Assembly (NCBI RefSeq): GCF_001517545.1
Contig: NZ_FBYA01000007.1
Coordinates: 1-64,000 of the forward strand
DNA: 64,000 bases
Origin: Limnohabitans sp. Rim47
Lineage (GTDB): Bacteria; Pseudomonadota; Gammaproteobacteria; Burkholderiales; Burkholderiaceae_C
Direction: 5' to 3'
Under the pieces are notes generated by a model. That model was not told the DNA's origin. It ran no database searches and saw only the letters and a program-made list of their open reading frames with translations. Below are positions 43,102-52,687 of this stretch, piece after piece; position 1 is the stretch's first letter; the number at the start of each line of letters is the position of its first letter. Both the position numbers and the translations under genes were made by a program.

Positions 43102-44490
43102 ATGAAGCTTCCCTCTTTGGACCCGTCCACCTTCTCCCAGTTGCTGGGGGTGGTGTCTGACATCACCCTCGTCATGGACGTTCAAGGGGTGATCGAGGAC
43201 GTTTCGATCGGGCGAGACACCCTGGCCGCTTTGGGCTGCCAGAGCTGGATCGGGCGCCGCTGGGTTGACACCGTCACCACCGAAAGCCGGACCAAAATCC
43301 TGGAAATGCTGCAGTCGCAAGGGGTTCCCGAGCAGATGCGTTGGCGCCATGTCAACCACACGGCCCCCGCGGGCAACGAGGTGGCCTTGCAGTATGTGCT
43401 TTTGCCCTTGGGCGCTGGTCGCCTGCTGGCCATGGGGCGTGACCTGGAGAGCCTGGCCGAGTTGCAACGCCGCCTGGTCGAAACCCAGCAATCCATGGAG
43501 CGCGACTATTTGCGCCTGCGCCACATAGAGGCGCGATACCGCGTGCTGTTTGACACCTCGTCCGAGGCCGTACTGATGGTCGACGCCAGCACCCAGCGTG
43601 TGCTGGAGGCCAATGTGGGCGCCCAGTCGCTGTTGAAAGACGCAGGCAAACGCCTGGTGGGCCGCGATGTGCGCGAATGTTTTGAAGCTGACAGCCAGGG
43701 CGAAGTGCAGTCCTTGCTGCGCATTGCCTTGGCCACGGGTCGCATCGAAATGTGTTCGGCCCGCGTGGCGGGTTTGCCCTCGGCCTGGACCGTCTCGGCC
43801 ACGGTGTTTCGCCAGGAGGGCGGGGCTCAATTTCTGGTGCGTCTGGTGACCCGTGAATCCACCGTGGCACCGCGTCATGATGTAGGCTCTGCGGCTGCGC
43901 TGAGCGAAGCCATGGAGCGGTTCCCGGACGGATGGCTGCTGACAGACACCTCGGGTGTGATCAAAAGCGTCAACGAAGAGGGCATGGCCTTGCTCGGTTT
44001 GACGGCCTCTTCGCAGGTGTTGGGTCAGAACATGGAGCGCTGGCTCTTGCGTGGCGCGGTCGATTGGGGTGTGCTCAATACCAGCTTGCGCCAGCAGTTG
44101 CCGGTGCGCAATTTTGCGACCGAAGTTCGCACCCTGTCGGGCATGACGTTGCCGGTCGAGGTCTCGGCGGTATGGCTGGCACGGCCAGAGCCGATGTATG
44201 CCTTTTTCGTGCGCGACATGGACCGCCGTCTGCAAGGCGGTGCGTCGGTGACGCAAAGCCAGGCCAACCCTTTCGCCGACTTGTCGCAACTCGTCGGACG
44301 CCGTCCGATCAAGGACATCGTGGGCGAGACGGTGGACACCATCGAGCGCATGTGCATCGAGGCGGCCCTGGAGCTGACCCACAACAACCGCGCTTCGGCG
44401 GCGGAAATGCTGGGGCTGTCGCGCCAAAGTCTCTACGTCAAGCTGCGCCGCTTTGGCATGGTGGCCGAGGCCGAAGCCGACGCTTCTTGA
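43102..44490 (+). CDS. ppsR: PpsR/CrtJ transcriptional repressor of photosynthesis genes
   Basis: This 462-residue regulator has an N-terminal PAS-like region, a linker helix (ELQRRLVETQQSMERDYLRLRHIEARYR), two PAS domains (about 150-260 and 270-385) and a C-terminal Fis-type HTH (NRASAAEMLGLSRQSLYVKLRRFGM). A Cys just before the HTH (ERMCIEAALELT) matches the redox-active Cys of the Rhodobacter proteins. It binds TGT-N12-ACA, of which eleven copies are listed here. The ATG at 43102 is preferred to TTG upstream. Confidence 0.95.
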   Translation: MKLPSLDPSTFSQLLGVVSDITLVMDVQGVIEDVSIGRDTLAALGCQSWIGRRWVDTVTTESRTKILEMLQSQGVPEQMRWRHVNHTAPAGNEVALQYVLLPLGAGRLLAMGRDLESLAELQRRLVETQQSMERDYLRLRHIEARYRVLFDTSSEAVLMVDASTQRVLEANVGAQSLLKDAGKRLVGRDVRECFEADSQGEVQSLLRIALATGRIEMCSARVAGLPSAWTVSATVFRQEGGAQFLVRLVTRESTVAPRHDVGSAAALSEAMERFPDGWLLTDTSGVIKSVNEEGMALLGLTASSQVLGQNMERWLLRGAVDWGVLNTSLRQQLPVRNFATEVRTLSGMTLPVEVSAVWLARPEPMYAFFVRDMDRRLQGGASVTQSQANPFADLSQLVGRRPIKDIVGETVDTIERMCIEAALELTHNNRASAAEMLGLSRQSLYVKLRRFGMVAEAEADAS

Positions 44491-44494
44491 AGTT

Positions 44495-44512
44495 TGTACC
44501 TATTGATTGACA
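44495..44512. promoter_or_regulatory. PpsR/CrtJ box 1 upstream of bchG
   Basis: TGTACCTATTGATTGACA fits TGT-N12-ACA. It lies 5 bases after the ppsR stop. Confidence 0.85.
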
Positions 44513-44517
44513 CAAAG

Positions 44518-44535
44518 TGTCAATCCCGATTGACA
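44518..44535. promoter_or_regulatory. PpsR/CrtJ box 2 upstream of bchG
   Basis: TGTCAATCCCGATTGACA is a near-perfect palindromic box 28 bases before bchG and 23 bases from box 1. Confidence 0.9.
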
Positions 44536-44563
44536 TTTTCAAATCGCTCTCCACAATGGGGGC

Positions 44564-45499
44564 ATGGACACACCGCCCCTCGCTCTCACGTCCCCACGCA
44601 CACGCCCTGCGCTGGGCACGGTGGCCGAATTGCTCAAACCCATCACCTGGTTCCCACCCATGTGGGCCTTTGCCTGCGGTGCGGTGGCCGCTGGCCAGGA
44701 CCTGAGAACCCGCTGGGATTTGCTATTTTTGGGCCTGATGCTCACCGGACCGCTGGTCTGCGCCAGCAGCCAGGCCGTCAACGACTGGTTTGACCGGCAT
44801 GTAGACGCCATCAACGAACCGAACCGTCCCATCCCTTCAGGACGCATGCCCGGCCGCTGGGGTTTGGGCATCGCCATCGCCTGGACAGGGCTGTCGCTGC
44901 TGTGGGCCACCCTCATGGGTTCTTGGGGTTTTGTGGCTTGCGGCTTGGCGATTGCCTTGTCCTGGGCCTACAGCGCACCGCCGGTGCGCCTCAAAAACAA
45001 CGGCTGGTGGGGCAACACCGCCTGCGCTCTGAGTTACGAAGGTCTGGCCTGGCTCACCGGCACTGCTGTGATGCTCGGGGGGGCTTGGCCCGGCCCGCAT
45101 TCCATCGCGCTGGCGCTGCTCTATAGCGCGGGTGCGCACGGCATCATGACGCTCAACGATTTCAAGGCCATCGAAGGCGACCGCCGCATGGGTGTGGCAT
45201 CTTTGCCGGTTCAACTGGGCGAGCACGGCGCAGCGCGCGTAGCCTGCGTGTTCATGCTGCTGCCGCAAGTGGCGGTGACGCTGCTGCTGGCCCATTGGCA
45301 GCTGCCTTGGCATGCGGCAGCCGTCTTGGTCTTGGCCGTTTTGCAATGCCCCTTGATGGCGAAATTTCTGCGCCAACCGGTTGAACGTGCCTTGCACGTG
45401 TCGGCCTTTGGCGTGCCGCTGTTTGTCAGCGGCATGATGGTCAGCGCCTGGGGCCTGCGCCACTTGAATTTGCTGCAAAACACCTTGGGGACCCTATGA
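44564..45499 (+). CDS. bchG: Bacteriochlorophyll a synthase (geranylgeranyl/phytyl transferase)
   Basis: This 311-residue UbiA-family membrane prenyltransferase esterifies bacteriochlorophyllide a. The substrate-binding motifs are NDWFDRHVDAINEPNRPIPSG in part (first Asp-rich loop) and NDFKAIEGDRRMG (second). About eight helices are visible. It overlaps the next gene by 4 bases and follows two PpsR boxes. Confidence 0.96.
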   Translation: MDTPPLALTSPRTRPALGTVAELLKPITWFPPMWAFACGAVAAGQDLRTRWDLLFLGLMLTGPLVCASSQAVNDWFDRHVDAINEPNRPIPSGRMPGRWGLGIAIAWTGLSLLWATLMGSWGFVACGLAIALSWAYSAPPVRLKNNGWWGNTACALSYEGLAWLTGTAVMLGGAWPGPHSIALALLYSAGAHGIMTLNDFKAIEGDRRMGVASLPVQLGEHGAARVACVFMLLPQVAVTLLLAHWQLPWHAAAVLVLAVLQCPLMAKFLRQPVERALHVSAFGVPLFVSGMMVSAWGLRHLNLLQNTLGTL

Positions 45500-46881
45500 G
45501 CAATTCCTTGCAGAGGCCAATGTTTGGTTGGTTTCAGATCATCCGCTTGGGCCTGATCCAGGCCTGCCTGGGCGCGGTGGTGGTGGTGACCACGTCTACG
45601 CTCAACCGCATCATGGTGGTCGAGTTGGCGCTGCCCGCTTTGCTGCCTGGCTTTTTGGTGGCCTGGCATTACGCAGTGCAGATGGTGCGGCCGCGCATGG
45701 GTTTCGGTGCTGACAAGGGCCAGCGCAGCACACCCTGGATGATGGGCGGAATGGGAATATTGGGCGTGGGCGGTGTGATGGCCGCTTGGGCCACGGTGTG
45801 GATGGCCACGCAGCCCTTGTATGGCGCTTTATTGGCCGTGCTCGCCTTCAGCTTGATCGGCCTGGGGGTGAGCGCTTGCGGCACCTCGCTCTTAGCCTTG
45901 ATGGCCAAACGCGTGCCCGAGGCGCGCCGGGCCCCGGCGGCCACAACGGTGTGGCTGATGATGATTGTCGGATTCGCGGTGACCGCTGGCGTGGTGGGCA
46001 AACTGATCGACCCTTACAGCCCGCAGGTGCTGCTCCAGGTATCGGCCGGTTTGAGCCTGCTGACTGCGTGCACCACGGCGCTGTGTTTGTGGGGCCTTGA
46101 AAAAGACGGCGGCACGCCCCTGAACCCCACCGAGACTGTGGGCACCGAGCGCCTGCAAAAGCAGAGCTTCAAAGAAGCATTTCAGGAAGTCTGGTCCGAT
46201 CCTGCGGCTCGCACGTTCACCGTGTTTGTCTTCATGTCCATGCTGGCTTACAGCGCGCAGGATTTGATTCTGGAGCCCTTTGCGGGCGCGGTGCACGGCT
46301 TTACACCGGGGCAGACCACGCAGCTGTCTGGCTGGCACCACATGGGCGTGCTGATCGGCATGCTGGCGGTCGCCGCTGCGGGCTCGCGCTGGGTGGCCGG
46401 GCGCCTGGGCTCGGTGCAGGCCTGGATGGTGGGCGGTTGCCTGTTTTCGGCCCTGGCTTCGGTGGGTTTGGTCCAATCTGCGATGACGGCCCTTTGGCCC
46501 CTGCAAGCCAATGTGGTGTTTTTGGGTGTGGCCAATGGCGCGTTTTCGATCGCAGCGATTGCCACCATGATGCGCCTGGCCGGTGAGGGCGGCCCGGGCC
46601 GCGAAGGCACGCGCATGGGTTTGTGGGGCGCGGCGCAAGCCGCCGCTTTTGGACTAGGGGGTTTGCTGGGCACGGCCGCCAGTGACTTGGCCCATGCCCT
46701 GCTTGGTGAACAAAGCACGGCCTATGCAGCGGTATTCGGTCTTCAAGCACTGATGTTTGCAGTCGCTGCGGCGGTCGCACTGCGGCTGCGCGCCAAGTCC
46801 ACACATTCACAACCAGCGCCTGCGGAGCAGGCCGTGCATTTCCAAGGCCAAGAATGGCTGAAAGGCGGGTCAAGCTCATGA
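45496..46881 (+). CDS. BCH/PUC family transporter between bchG and bchP
   Basis: This 461-residue protein has about 12 helices and family pieces STLNRIMVVELALPALLPG, MGFGADKGQRSTPWMMGGMG and DLILEPFAGAVHGFTPGQTT. It is the ORF428/bch2 member that sits between bchG and bchP in other purple bacteria. Its role is unproven; it may be involved in bacteriochlorophyll delivery. It overlaps bchG and bchP by 4 bases each. Confidence 0.92.
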   Translation: MSNSLQRPMFGWFQIIRLGLIQACLGAVVVVTTSTLNRIMVVELALPALLPGFLVAWHYAVQMVRPRMGFGADKGQRSTPWMMGGMGILGVGGVMAAWATVWMATQPLYGALLAVLAFSLIGLGVSACGTSLLALMAKRVPEARRAPAATTVWLMMIVGFAVTAGVVGKLIDPYSPQVLLQVSAGLSLLTACTTALCLWGLEKDGGTPLNPTETVGTERLQKQSFKEAFQEVWSDPAARTFTVFVFMSMLAYSAQDLILEPFAGAVHGFTPGQTTQLSGWHHMGVLIGMLAVAAAGSRWVAGRLGSVQAWMVGGCLFSALASVGLVQSAMTALWPLQANVVFLGVANGAFSIAAIATMMRLAGEGGPGREGTRMGLWGAAQAAAFGLGGLLGTAASDLAHALLGEQSTAYAAVFGLQALMFAVAAAVALRLRAKSTHSQPAPAEQAVHFQGQEWLKGGSSS

Positions 46882-48086
46882 ACCAGACCGATTACGACTT
46901 CATCGTGGTGGGAGGCGGGCCTTCCGGGGCGACCGCTGCACACGACCTGGTGCGACAAGGCTGGCGCGTTTTACTGCTCGACCGCCAAGGCCGCACCAAA
47001 CCCTGCGGCGGCGCGATCCCCCCGCGCCTGATCCAGGACTTCAACATCCCCGACCACTTGCTTGTAGCCAAGGTGCGCTGCGCCCGCATGATTTCGCCTG
47101 CTGACAACAAAGTGGACATTCCGATCGACAACGGCTTTGTTGGCATGGTGGACAGAGACGAGTTTGATGAGTATTTGCGCGAACGCGCAGCGCAGTCGGG
47201 GGCGGTGCGCTGTCAGGCGATTTTTGACAAGCTTGAGCACGACGCGGGTGGCCAGCTCTGGGTGCACTACACCCCGGTGACGCCCAAAGAGCATGCTGCA
47301 CCTGAGCATGCCCGCTCGGTCAAGGTGTCCACCCGCATGGTGGTGGGGGCCGACGGCGCCCGCTCGGAGGTTGCACGCCAAGCCATTCCGAATGCGCACA
47401 AGACCAAATATGTGTTCGCGTACCACGAGATCATCGAAGCGCCTGTGGGCCAGGCGGGCTATGACGCGGCGCGCTGCGATGTGTATTACCAGGGCGAGGT
47501 GTCGCCAGACTTTTACGGCTGGGTCTTCCCGCACGGCAAGACCATGAGCGTGGGCATGGGCAGTGCCGACAAAGGCTATTCACTGCGCAGCGCCACGGCG
47601 CGTTTGCGAGCCATTGCGGGCTTGACGAAGGCGCCCACCCTGCGACGCGAGGGCGCGCCCATCCCGCTCAAGCCTTTGCCCCAGTGGGACAACGGCCGCG
47701 ATGTGGTCGTGGTCGGTGATGCTGCCGGCGTGGTGGCGCCGTCGTCGGGCGAGGGTATTTACTACGCCATGGATTGCGCCCGCCGCGTGGCGCTAGCGGC
47801 GCACCAAGCCCTGAAAACCGGCAACAGCGCCTGCTTGAAACAAGGCCGCAAGAGCTTCATGAAGCAGCATGGCCGCGTCTTCTGGATTTTGGGCGTGATG
47901 CAGTATTTCTGGTACCAAAGCGACCGTCGCCGGGAAAAGTTCGTCAAGATCTGCGAAGACCGCGACGTGCAGCGCCTGACCTTCGAGTCCTACATGAACA
48001 AGGAGTTGGCGCGCAAGGACCCGATGGCCCATGTTCGCATCTTCATCAAAGACATGGCGCACCTGCTGGGTTTGGCGCGAACGTGA
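46878..48086 (+). CDS. bchP: Geranylgeranyl reductase
   Basis: This 402-residue flavoprotein reduces the geranylgeranyl tail of bacteriochlorophyll to phytyl. FAD motif IVVGGGPSGATAAHDLVRQG is at about 10-29, followed by the CGGAIPPRL loop and later VVGDAAGVVAPSSGEGIYYAMD near 280. The ATG at 46878 overlaps the previous stop (ATGA). Confidence 0.96.
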   Translation: MNQTDYDFIVVGGGPSGATAAHDLVRQGWRVLLLDRQGRTKPCGGAIPPRLIQDFNIPDHLLVAKVRCARMISPADNKVDIPIDNGFVGMVDRDEFDEYLRERAAQSGAVRCQAIFDKLEHDAGGQLWVHYTPVTPKEHAAPEHARSVKVSTRMVVGADGARSEVARQAIPNAHKTKYVFAYHEIIEAPVGQAGYDAARCDVYYQGEVSPDFYGWVFPHGKTMSVGMGSADKGYSLRSATARLRAIAGLTKAPTLRREGAPIPLKPLPQWDNGRDVVVVGDAAGVVAPSSGEGIYYAMDCARRVALAAHQALKTGNSACLKQGRKSFMKQHGRVFWILGVMQYFWYQSDRRREKFVKICEDRDVQRLTFESYMNKELARKDPMAHVRIFIKDMAHLLGLART

Positions 48087-48162
48087 AGTGCCTCAGTAAC
48101 GCCTGGCGCACGTGTGGAGGACCGTGTTTGTGCGCACAGCCAAGGCGGCCCAGAAGTGCACA

Positions 48163-48663
48163 ATGCGCGAAATGAACAAACAAGCGGTCATCCGACTGGG
48201 CTGGGCTTTTGCCCTGAGCTATGTCACAGCCGGCATTGGCGGTGCCTTGACCGATCTGGGGCCTTGGTACTTCGCCCTGAGACACCCGGCCTGGAAGCCG
48301 CCCGACGCCGCCTTTGGCGTGATCTGGACCACCATTTTCACCTTGTGCGCCATCAGCGGTTGGCTGGCCTGGCAGGCGGCGAGCACGCCCGCGCTGCGCC
48401 GCCGTGTGGCGGGCCTGTTTGGGCTCAATGCGGTGCTCAACATCATCTGGAGCGCGCTCTACTTCAAGCTGCAGCGCCCCGATTGGGCCTTGGTCGAGGT
48501 GGTTTTTTTGTGGCTGTCCATCCTGGCCCTGATCGTGGGCCTTTGGCGCCTTTCTCGCTGGGCCAGCCTGCTGCTGCTCAGTTACGGGGTTTGGGTCAGC
48601 ATCGCGGCGGTCCTCAACTGGCAAACCGTTGAGTTGAATGGGCCGTTTCCGGGCATTTTCTGA
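48163..48663 (+). CDS. tspO: TspO/MBR family tryptophan-rich sensory protein
   Basis: This 166-residue five-helix membrane protein of the TspO family has PWYFALRHPAWKPPDAAFGVIWTTIF, GLNAVLNIIWSALYFKLQRPDWAL and the terminal LNWQTVELN. TspO in Rhodobacter binds porphyrins and modulates photosynthesis gene expression in response to oxygen. An ATG nine bases downstream (48172) would give 163 residues; neither has a clear ribosome site. Confidence 0.9.
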   Translation: MREMNKQAVIRLGWAFALSYVTAGIGGALTDLGPWYFALRHPAWKPPDAAFGVIWTTIFTLCAISGWLAWQAASTPALRRRVAGLFGLNAVLNIIWSALYFKLQRPDWALVEVVFLWLSILALIVGLWRLSRWASLLLLSYGVWVSIAAVLNWQTVELNGPFPGIF

Positions 48664-48674
48664 CGCTGGGCTTG

Positions 48675-48694
48675 GGGTGGAAACCCGTCCACCC
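48675..48694 (+). terminator. Candidate terminator after tspO
   Basis: GGGTGG and CCACCC pair around an 8-base loop, 12 bases after the tspO stop. No T-run follows, so this is weak evidence. Confidence 0.3.
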
Positions 48695-48839
48695 TAGGGT
48701 TTCTCATGCTTGTTGAGCGAGGTTGAAAATTTTATAAACACACTTGCAGCGGCGGACCGGCAAGCTATCTCGCTGGCGAATTGACGCCCCGGTTTTTACC
48801 TTCGCCCAAGGTGACACGCTTGTGCTGCAAGGAACGTGC

Positions 48840-49682
48840 ATGTCTGAGTTCAACGGCTTGGGTAGTCCATCGAATGCTTTAAAACCCCAAAACAACACGC
48901 TGGACGATTGCAAAGAATCCCTGCATGTGGTGATCGAGCAACAAATCATTCCCCGATTGCTCAACGTCCAGCAGTTCTTTCCCGGCAACGTCCAGCAGGC
49001 CGTTCAGGCGCTGGAGAACAGCGGCCTGGACGCCCAGCCTGAATTCCAGGCCTTCACCCAACACTGCCTGAGCGGCGACGCCATGCAGGCCAACCAGATC
49101 GTTGACGCCTTGAGCGCCCGGGGTTTGGCGAACGACCGCATTTTTTTGGAGCTCATCACTCCGGCCGCCCGCCATCTGGGGGTCTTGTGGGAGCAGGATT
49201 TGTGTGATTTCACCCAAGTCACCTGTGGCTTGGCCCTGATGCACCAGATGATTTACCGCCTGGGTTACGAGTCACCAGCTGGGCAATGCGAAGAGGGCGC
49301 TCGCGAGCGGGTCATGCTGGCCTGCGCGCCAGGGTCTCAGCATTTCCTCGGCCTCACGATCGTGGCCGATTTTTTTCGCCAAGCGGGCTCCGAGGTGGTG
49401 CTGGAAATCTCCTCCTCCGAATCCGAGTTGCTGCGGGCCGTGGCCAACGAATGGTTTGATGTAGTGGGGATTTCGGTGGCCATCGAGGCGCAATTGAGCA
49501 CACTGCCCGCCTTGATTGCCCATATGCGGGCCAGCTCGGGAAACCCCAAGGTGCGGGTGGTCTTGGGCGGCCCGATTTTCATGATCCGAGATTTCAACCC
49601 AGTCGAGTTGGGGGCGGATGCCATCTTCACCGATGCACGTGAGGCCGTCGGCGCGGTCAAGCATTTGGTGCGGGCGAGTTGA
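48840..49682 (+). CDS. ppaA: AerR/PpaA-type cobalamin-binding regulator, copy 2
   Basis: This 280-residue protein has the helical cap (about 70-145, LGVLWEQDLCDFTQVTCGLALMHQMIY) and a C-terminal B12-binding fold. CAPGSQHFLGL carries His168, matching the cobalamin His of AerR. It is a paralogue of the protein at 42165, with a longer N-terminus. Rhodobacter PpaA and AerR have anti-repressor roles with PpsR/CrtJ. The ATG at 48840 follows CAAGGAACG. Confidence 0.9.
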   Translation: MSEFNGLGSPSNALKPQNNTLDDCKESLHVVIEQQIIPRLLNVQQFFPGNVQQAVQALENSGLDAQPEFQAFTQHCLSGDAMQANQIVDALSARGLANDRIFLELITPAARHLGVLWEQDLCDFTQVTCGLALMHQMIYRLGYESPAGQCEEGARERVMLACAPGSQHFLGLTIVADFFRQAGSEVVLEISSSESELLRAVANEWFDVVGISVAIEAQLSTLPALIAHMRASSGNPKVRVVLGGPIFMIRDFNPVELGADAIFTDAREAVGAVKHLVRAS

Positions 49683-49715
49683 ACGCGGGGCTTCGTGTGA
49701 TGCCCTATAGGGTCA

Positions 49716-49730
49716 GGAACGCAGCGTTCC
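49716..49730. terminator. Hairpin between convergent ppaA and bchO
   Basis: GGAAC-GCAGC-GTTCC forms a small stem-loop. A second one, TGCTGC/GCAGCA, lies just downstream. They fill the 81-base gap between convergent genes, but neither has a T-run. Confidence 0.3.
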
Positions 49731-49763
49731 ATTTGCTGCGATATGCAGCACCTGATGCGGTCA

Positions 49764-50627
49764 TCAGCGGGCAGCGCTCCATTTCAGAATTTGTTGTGCC
49801 GTGCCCGCTGGGTCCTGCTCGTGTGCCAGATGCCCCAAGTTAGCCTGAACCTGCTGCACGGCTTGCGGCAAACGCCGGCAAGCCTCAACGGCCAGGGCGG
49901 GCGGCACGGTCCGGTCTTGCGCACCGATGTGCATGAACACCGGGTTGCGTATTTCATGCAGACGTGCGGCCAGCGGCTTGAGACGCCAGGCGGCCATCAT
50001 AGACAGCACGCCGTGCACATGGCCCGAGTTGCTGAGCACGCGGTGGTACAGTTCTAGCCCTTGCGCGTCGAGTGTCGAGCCGGTGCGCGTCAGCCATTCG
50101 GCCACGGCTCCGGGTTTGGCAGCCATTTTGGCGGTGGCCCAGGCCGACAGTGGGTTGAGCGCGGCCAGCTTGGCCGCCGGGCCGAACAACCACGAGGCCA
50201 TGCCCGGCAGTGGGAGCCAGGCCGGGTTCAAGCCGATCAAGGTGCTGCGCGACGCGCTGTCAAAGTGAAGCGCCATGTGCGCGGCAATGGCAGCACCCGC
50301 AGAGTGGCCCACGATGACCTGGGGCGAGAGGTTCAGTTGCCGCATCAGCGCGCGCAGGCCTTCGGCCATGCCGGGCAGCGACAGTGCGCCTTCTGGCCCC
50401 CGGCTGGTGAAGGCGTGGCCGGGCAGGTCGGGTGCGACTACGGTGAAGTGCTGCGCCAAGGTCGGCAGCAAGCCGCGCCAGCTGAAATTACCCGAGCCCG
50501 TACCGTGCAGCAGCAACATGCAGGGGCCTTGACCCATTTGCTGAACGTGCCACTGGATGCCGCCTGCCTTAATGAAGCGGCTGTGCTGCGCATGTGGCCA
50601 GTAGGTCCGGTGTTCTGCCCAGACCAT
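49764..50627 (-). CDS. bchO: BchO alpha/beta hydrolase
   Basis: This 287-residue hydrolase-fold protein has the oxyanion segment LLLHGTGSGNFSWR and the nucleophile elbow VGHSAGAAIAAHMAL with candidate Ser. The candidate acid is in HIGAQDRTVPP and the His in NLGHLAHEQDP. BchO is encoded with bchID and is thought to help Mg-chelatase, though its reaction is not established. The ATG at 50627 (MVWAEHRTYWPH) fits the family; an ATG at 50651 adds eight residues. Confidence 0.9.
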   Translation of the reverse strand: MVWAEHRTYWPHAQHSRFIKAGGIQWHVQQMGQGPCMLLLHGTGSGNFSWRGLLPTLAQHFTVVAPDLPGHAFTSRGPEGALSLPGMAEGLRALMRQLNLSPQVIVGHSAGAAIAAHMALHFDSASRSTLIGLNPAWLPLPGMASWLFGPAAKLAALNPLSAWATAKMAAKPGAVAEWLTRTGSTLDAQGLELYHRVLSNSGHVHGVLSMMAAWRLKPLAARLHEIRNPVFMHIGAQDRTVPPALAVEACRRLPQAVQQVQANLGHLAHEQDPAGTAQQILKWSAAR

Positions 50628-50687
50628 GCCGGGGTAAAAGCTTTCAAACATAGCAGGTGCTGCGGCGTATCGGGTTTTTGAAACGGT

Positions 50688-52553
50688 TCATGTGCCGGGG
50701 TTGCGCACGCGCTCCATGGCGCTTGCCATGCGCTGCGACTGCACCTGCGGCATGGCCAGGTAGCTCGCGCCCATGGTGGCGGCCAGTTGCTGGGCTTGCG
50801 CATCGGGGTGCATTGAGGTGTCGATCCATAAGGCGCGGTGACCGCTGGCGCGCCACTGCTGGCCCCAGCTTTGCGCATCGGATTGAGCCTGGGAACGGCC
50901 GCCTAGGCCTTGCAGCGTCACATTGGCGCGGCCGTCGCTCAGCACGACCAGGATAGGCGTGACGCCTTGGCGGTGCAGCTGCGCCGCTTGCTCGTGCGCC
51001 ATTTTGAGGGCCAGTGCCAAAGGGGTGCCGCCGCCGCCGGGCAAGCCGGTCATGGCGCGTTTGGCACGCACCAGCGAGCGCGTCATGGGCAGCAGCAGCT
51101 GCGCCTGCGCACCCCGAAAGGCCACGATGCACACGCTGTCTCGTCTGGCATAAGACTGTTGCAACAGCAACTCAACCGCACCTTTGGCCTCGGCCAGGCG
51201 CTGCAGCGCGGCCGAGCCCGAAGCGTCGAGCGCCAGAATCAGGCAGCTGGAGGCGCGCTGCTGGTAGCGCTGGATGTGGAAATCTTCGGCGCGGATCGCG
51301 ACGCGGCCGGTGCTCTGCGTCTGCCGCAAGCGCTGCTTGGGCGCGGCGGCGCGCAAGGTGGCCAGCACATGCAGGCGCGCCTGACCACCGGGGCGGCCCG
51401 GACGAGGGGGCAGGGGTCTGCCGCGTTGCGAGCCTGCACGGGTTTGGCCGCTGCGCCCGGAGGTGTGTTGGCTGACCTCGCCTTGGCGGGTCATCAGCGC
51501 GTCAAGCATGTGCGGCGGCAAGCTGGCCAGCGCGGCGGCGACCACCCTCTCTTGCAGGTCTTCTGCACTGGGTTCGGCGCTTTGTTCGGCGTTTTTTTCG
51601 GTGCTTTGTTCGGCGTTTTGCTCAGGCGTTTCAGCCGATTCTTGGGGCTTTGGTGGTGTGTTGCCATCGGCCTGCTCGGTTTCAGCGGGCGCTGCTTCGG
51701 CAGACGGCTCGGTCGGCCACTGTGTGGCGCGCGGCGCAAGCACGCAGCGCGCTGCAAAACCCAGGTCTTCGGCGTCCAGCGTACTGCACCCGTTCAGCGC
51801 CGCATGGCCGCAGGCCACGCGCAGCGCCAGGCTGGGCACGCGCAAGGAGCCAATGCCCAAGCTCCAGGCGGCGGCGCACAACGCTTGCACCTGTTCGTCG
51901 GTGGCTTGCACTTGCGGCAGGTGCTCGCGGGCACGGACCAAAGCGCCGGGGCTCAGGCGGATGTGCAGGCCATCGCTGTCCGCGTGTGCATCGGTATCGG
52001 TATCGGCATCGGCCCAACTCGCATGAATGTCGCTGGGCGAGAGTTCATTCAGGTCCAGCCACAGGCCCAGGCGCTCGGCCAGGGCAGTGCCCACGCCAGG
52101 CTCGTCGGGCAAGGATTCGTCAAGCGCGACCACCCCAAAGCGGGTGGGTGTCGGGGCGCTGCTGTGGCGGGTGGGCGGCACTTGTCCTTGCTCCAGGACC
52201 TGAACCAACGGCGCGAGCAGGGCGGGCGACAAGCGCTCGGCCATGGGCAGACACACCAAGCCTTGGTCAGCTTGCTGCAGCAAACCCGCTTGGGTGAGCA
52301 GTTGGCCGGTTTGCAGGGTGTGGGCCAAGTCGATGCCACCCAGCAGCCGCTCGCTGTCCACCGAGCCAGGCACTTTGATGAGGCCCAGGCCCAGCCCTGC
52401 CAGTGCTCGCAGCCAGCGCTCGCGCACCGGGCCGTGCGGTGCGCTCAGGCACACACCACCAAAACCGTGGGGGTCGATTTGCAGCAGCTGCAGCGCGGTG
52501 AGCGCGTCGTTCCAGCGCGTCAGCGGGTCTGAGGAAGAGGTTTCGCGACTCAT
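50688..52553 (-). CDS. bchD: Magnesium chelatase D subunit
   Basis: This 621-residue subunit has a degenerate AAA+ half (residues 1-270), an acidic linker (about 280-340) and a C-terminal integrin I domain with the MIDAS motif DASGS near residue 440. It forms the ATPase complex with BchI that drives Mg insertion by BchH. The linker contains repeated NAEQS/SAEPS-like units. Confidence 0.95.
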   Translation of the reverse strand: MSRETSSSDPLTRWNDALTALQLLQIDPHGFGGVCLSAPHGPVRERWLRALAGLGLGLIKVPGSVDSERLLGGIDLAHTLQTGQLLTQAGLLQQADQGLVCLPMAERLSPALLAPLVQVLEQGQVPPTRHSSAPTPTRFGVVALDESLPDEPGVGTALAERLGLWLDLNELSPSDIHASWADADTDTDAHADSDGLHIRLSPGALVRAREHLPQVQATDEQVQALCAAAWSLGIGSLRVPSLALRVACGHAALNGCSTLDAEDLGFAARCVLAPRATQWPTEPSAEAAPAETEQADGNTPPKPQESAETPEQNAEQSTEKNAEQSAEPSAEDLQERVVAAALASLPPHMLDALMTRQGEVSQHTSGRSGQTRAGSQRGRPLPPRPGRPGGQARLHVLATLRAAAPKQRLRQTQSTGRVAIRAEDFHIQRYQQRASSCLILALDASGSAALQRLAEAKGAVELLLQQSYARRDSVCIVAFRGAQAQLLLPMTRSLVRAKRAMTGLPGGGGTPLALALKMAHEQAAQLHRQGVTPILVVLSDGRANVTLQGLGGRSQAQSDAQSWGQQWRASGHRALWIDTSMHPDAQAQQLAATMGASYLAMPQVQSQRMASAMERVRNPGT

Positions 52554-52687
52554 GCGGCGGCTGAACAGCGGTTGTGCAGGCGCGTTGCCTGGGGTGCAAC
52601 GGGGCGGGGTCTACGAGAACCCATCGCTGCGAGGACGCAGTCCCTAAAGGGAAGGGGCAGTGCAAACATGGGGATCTGGTCAACCGC

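Noticed and set aside
51560..51660. Short repeats in bchD as a CRISPR-like or tandem array
   Set aside because: They encode the acidic linker of BchD (repeated Ala-Glu-Gln-Ser units) in frame and have no spacers.
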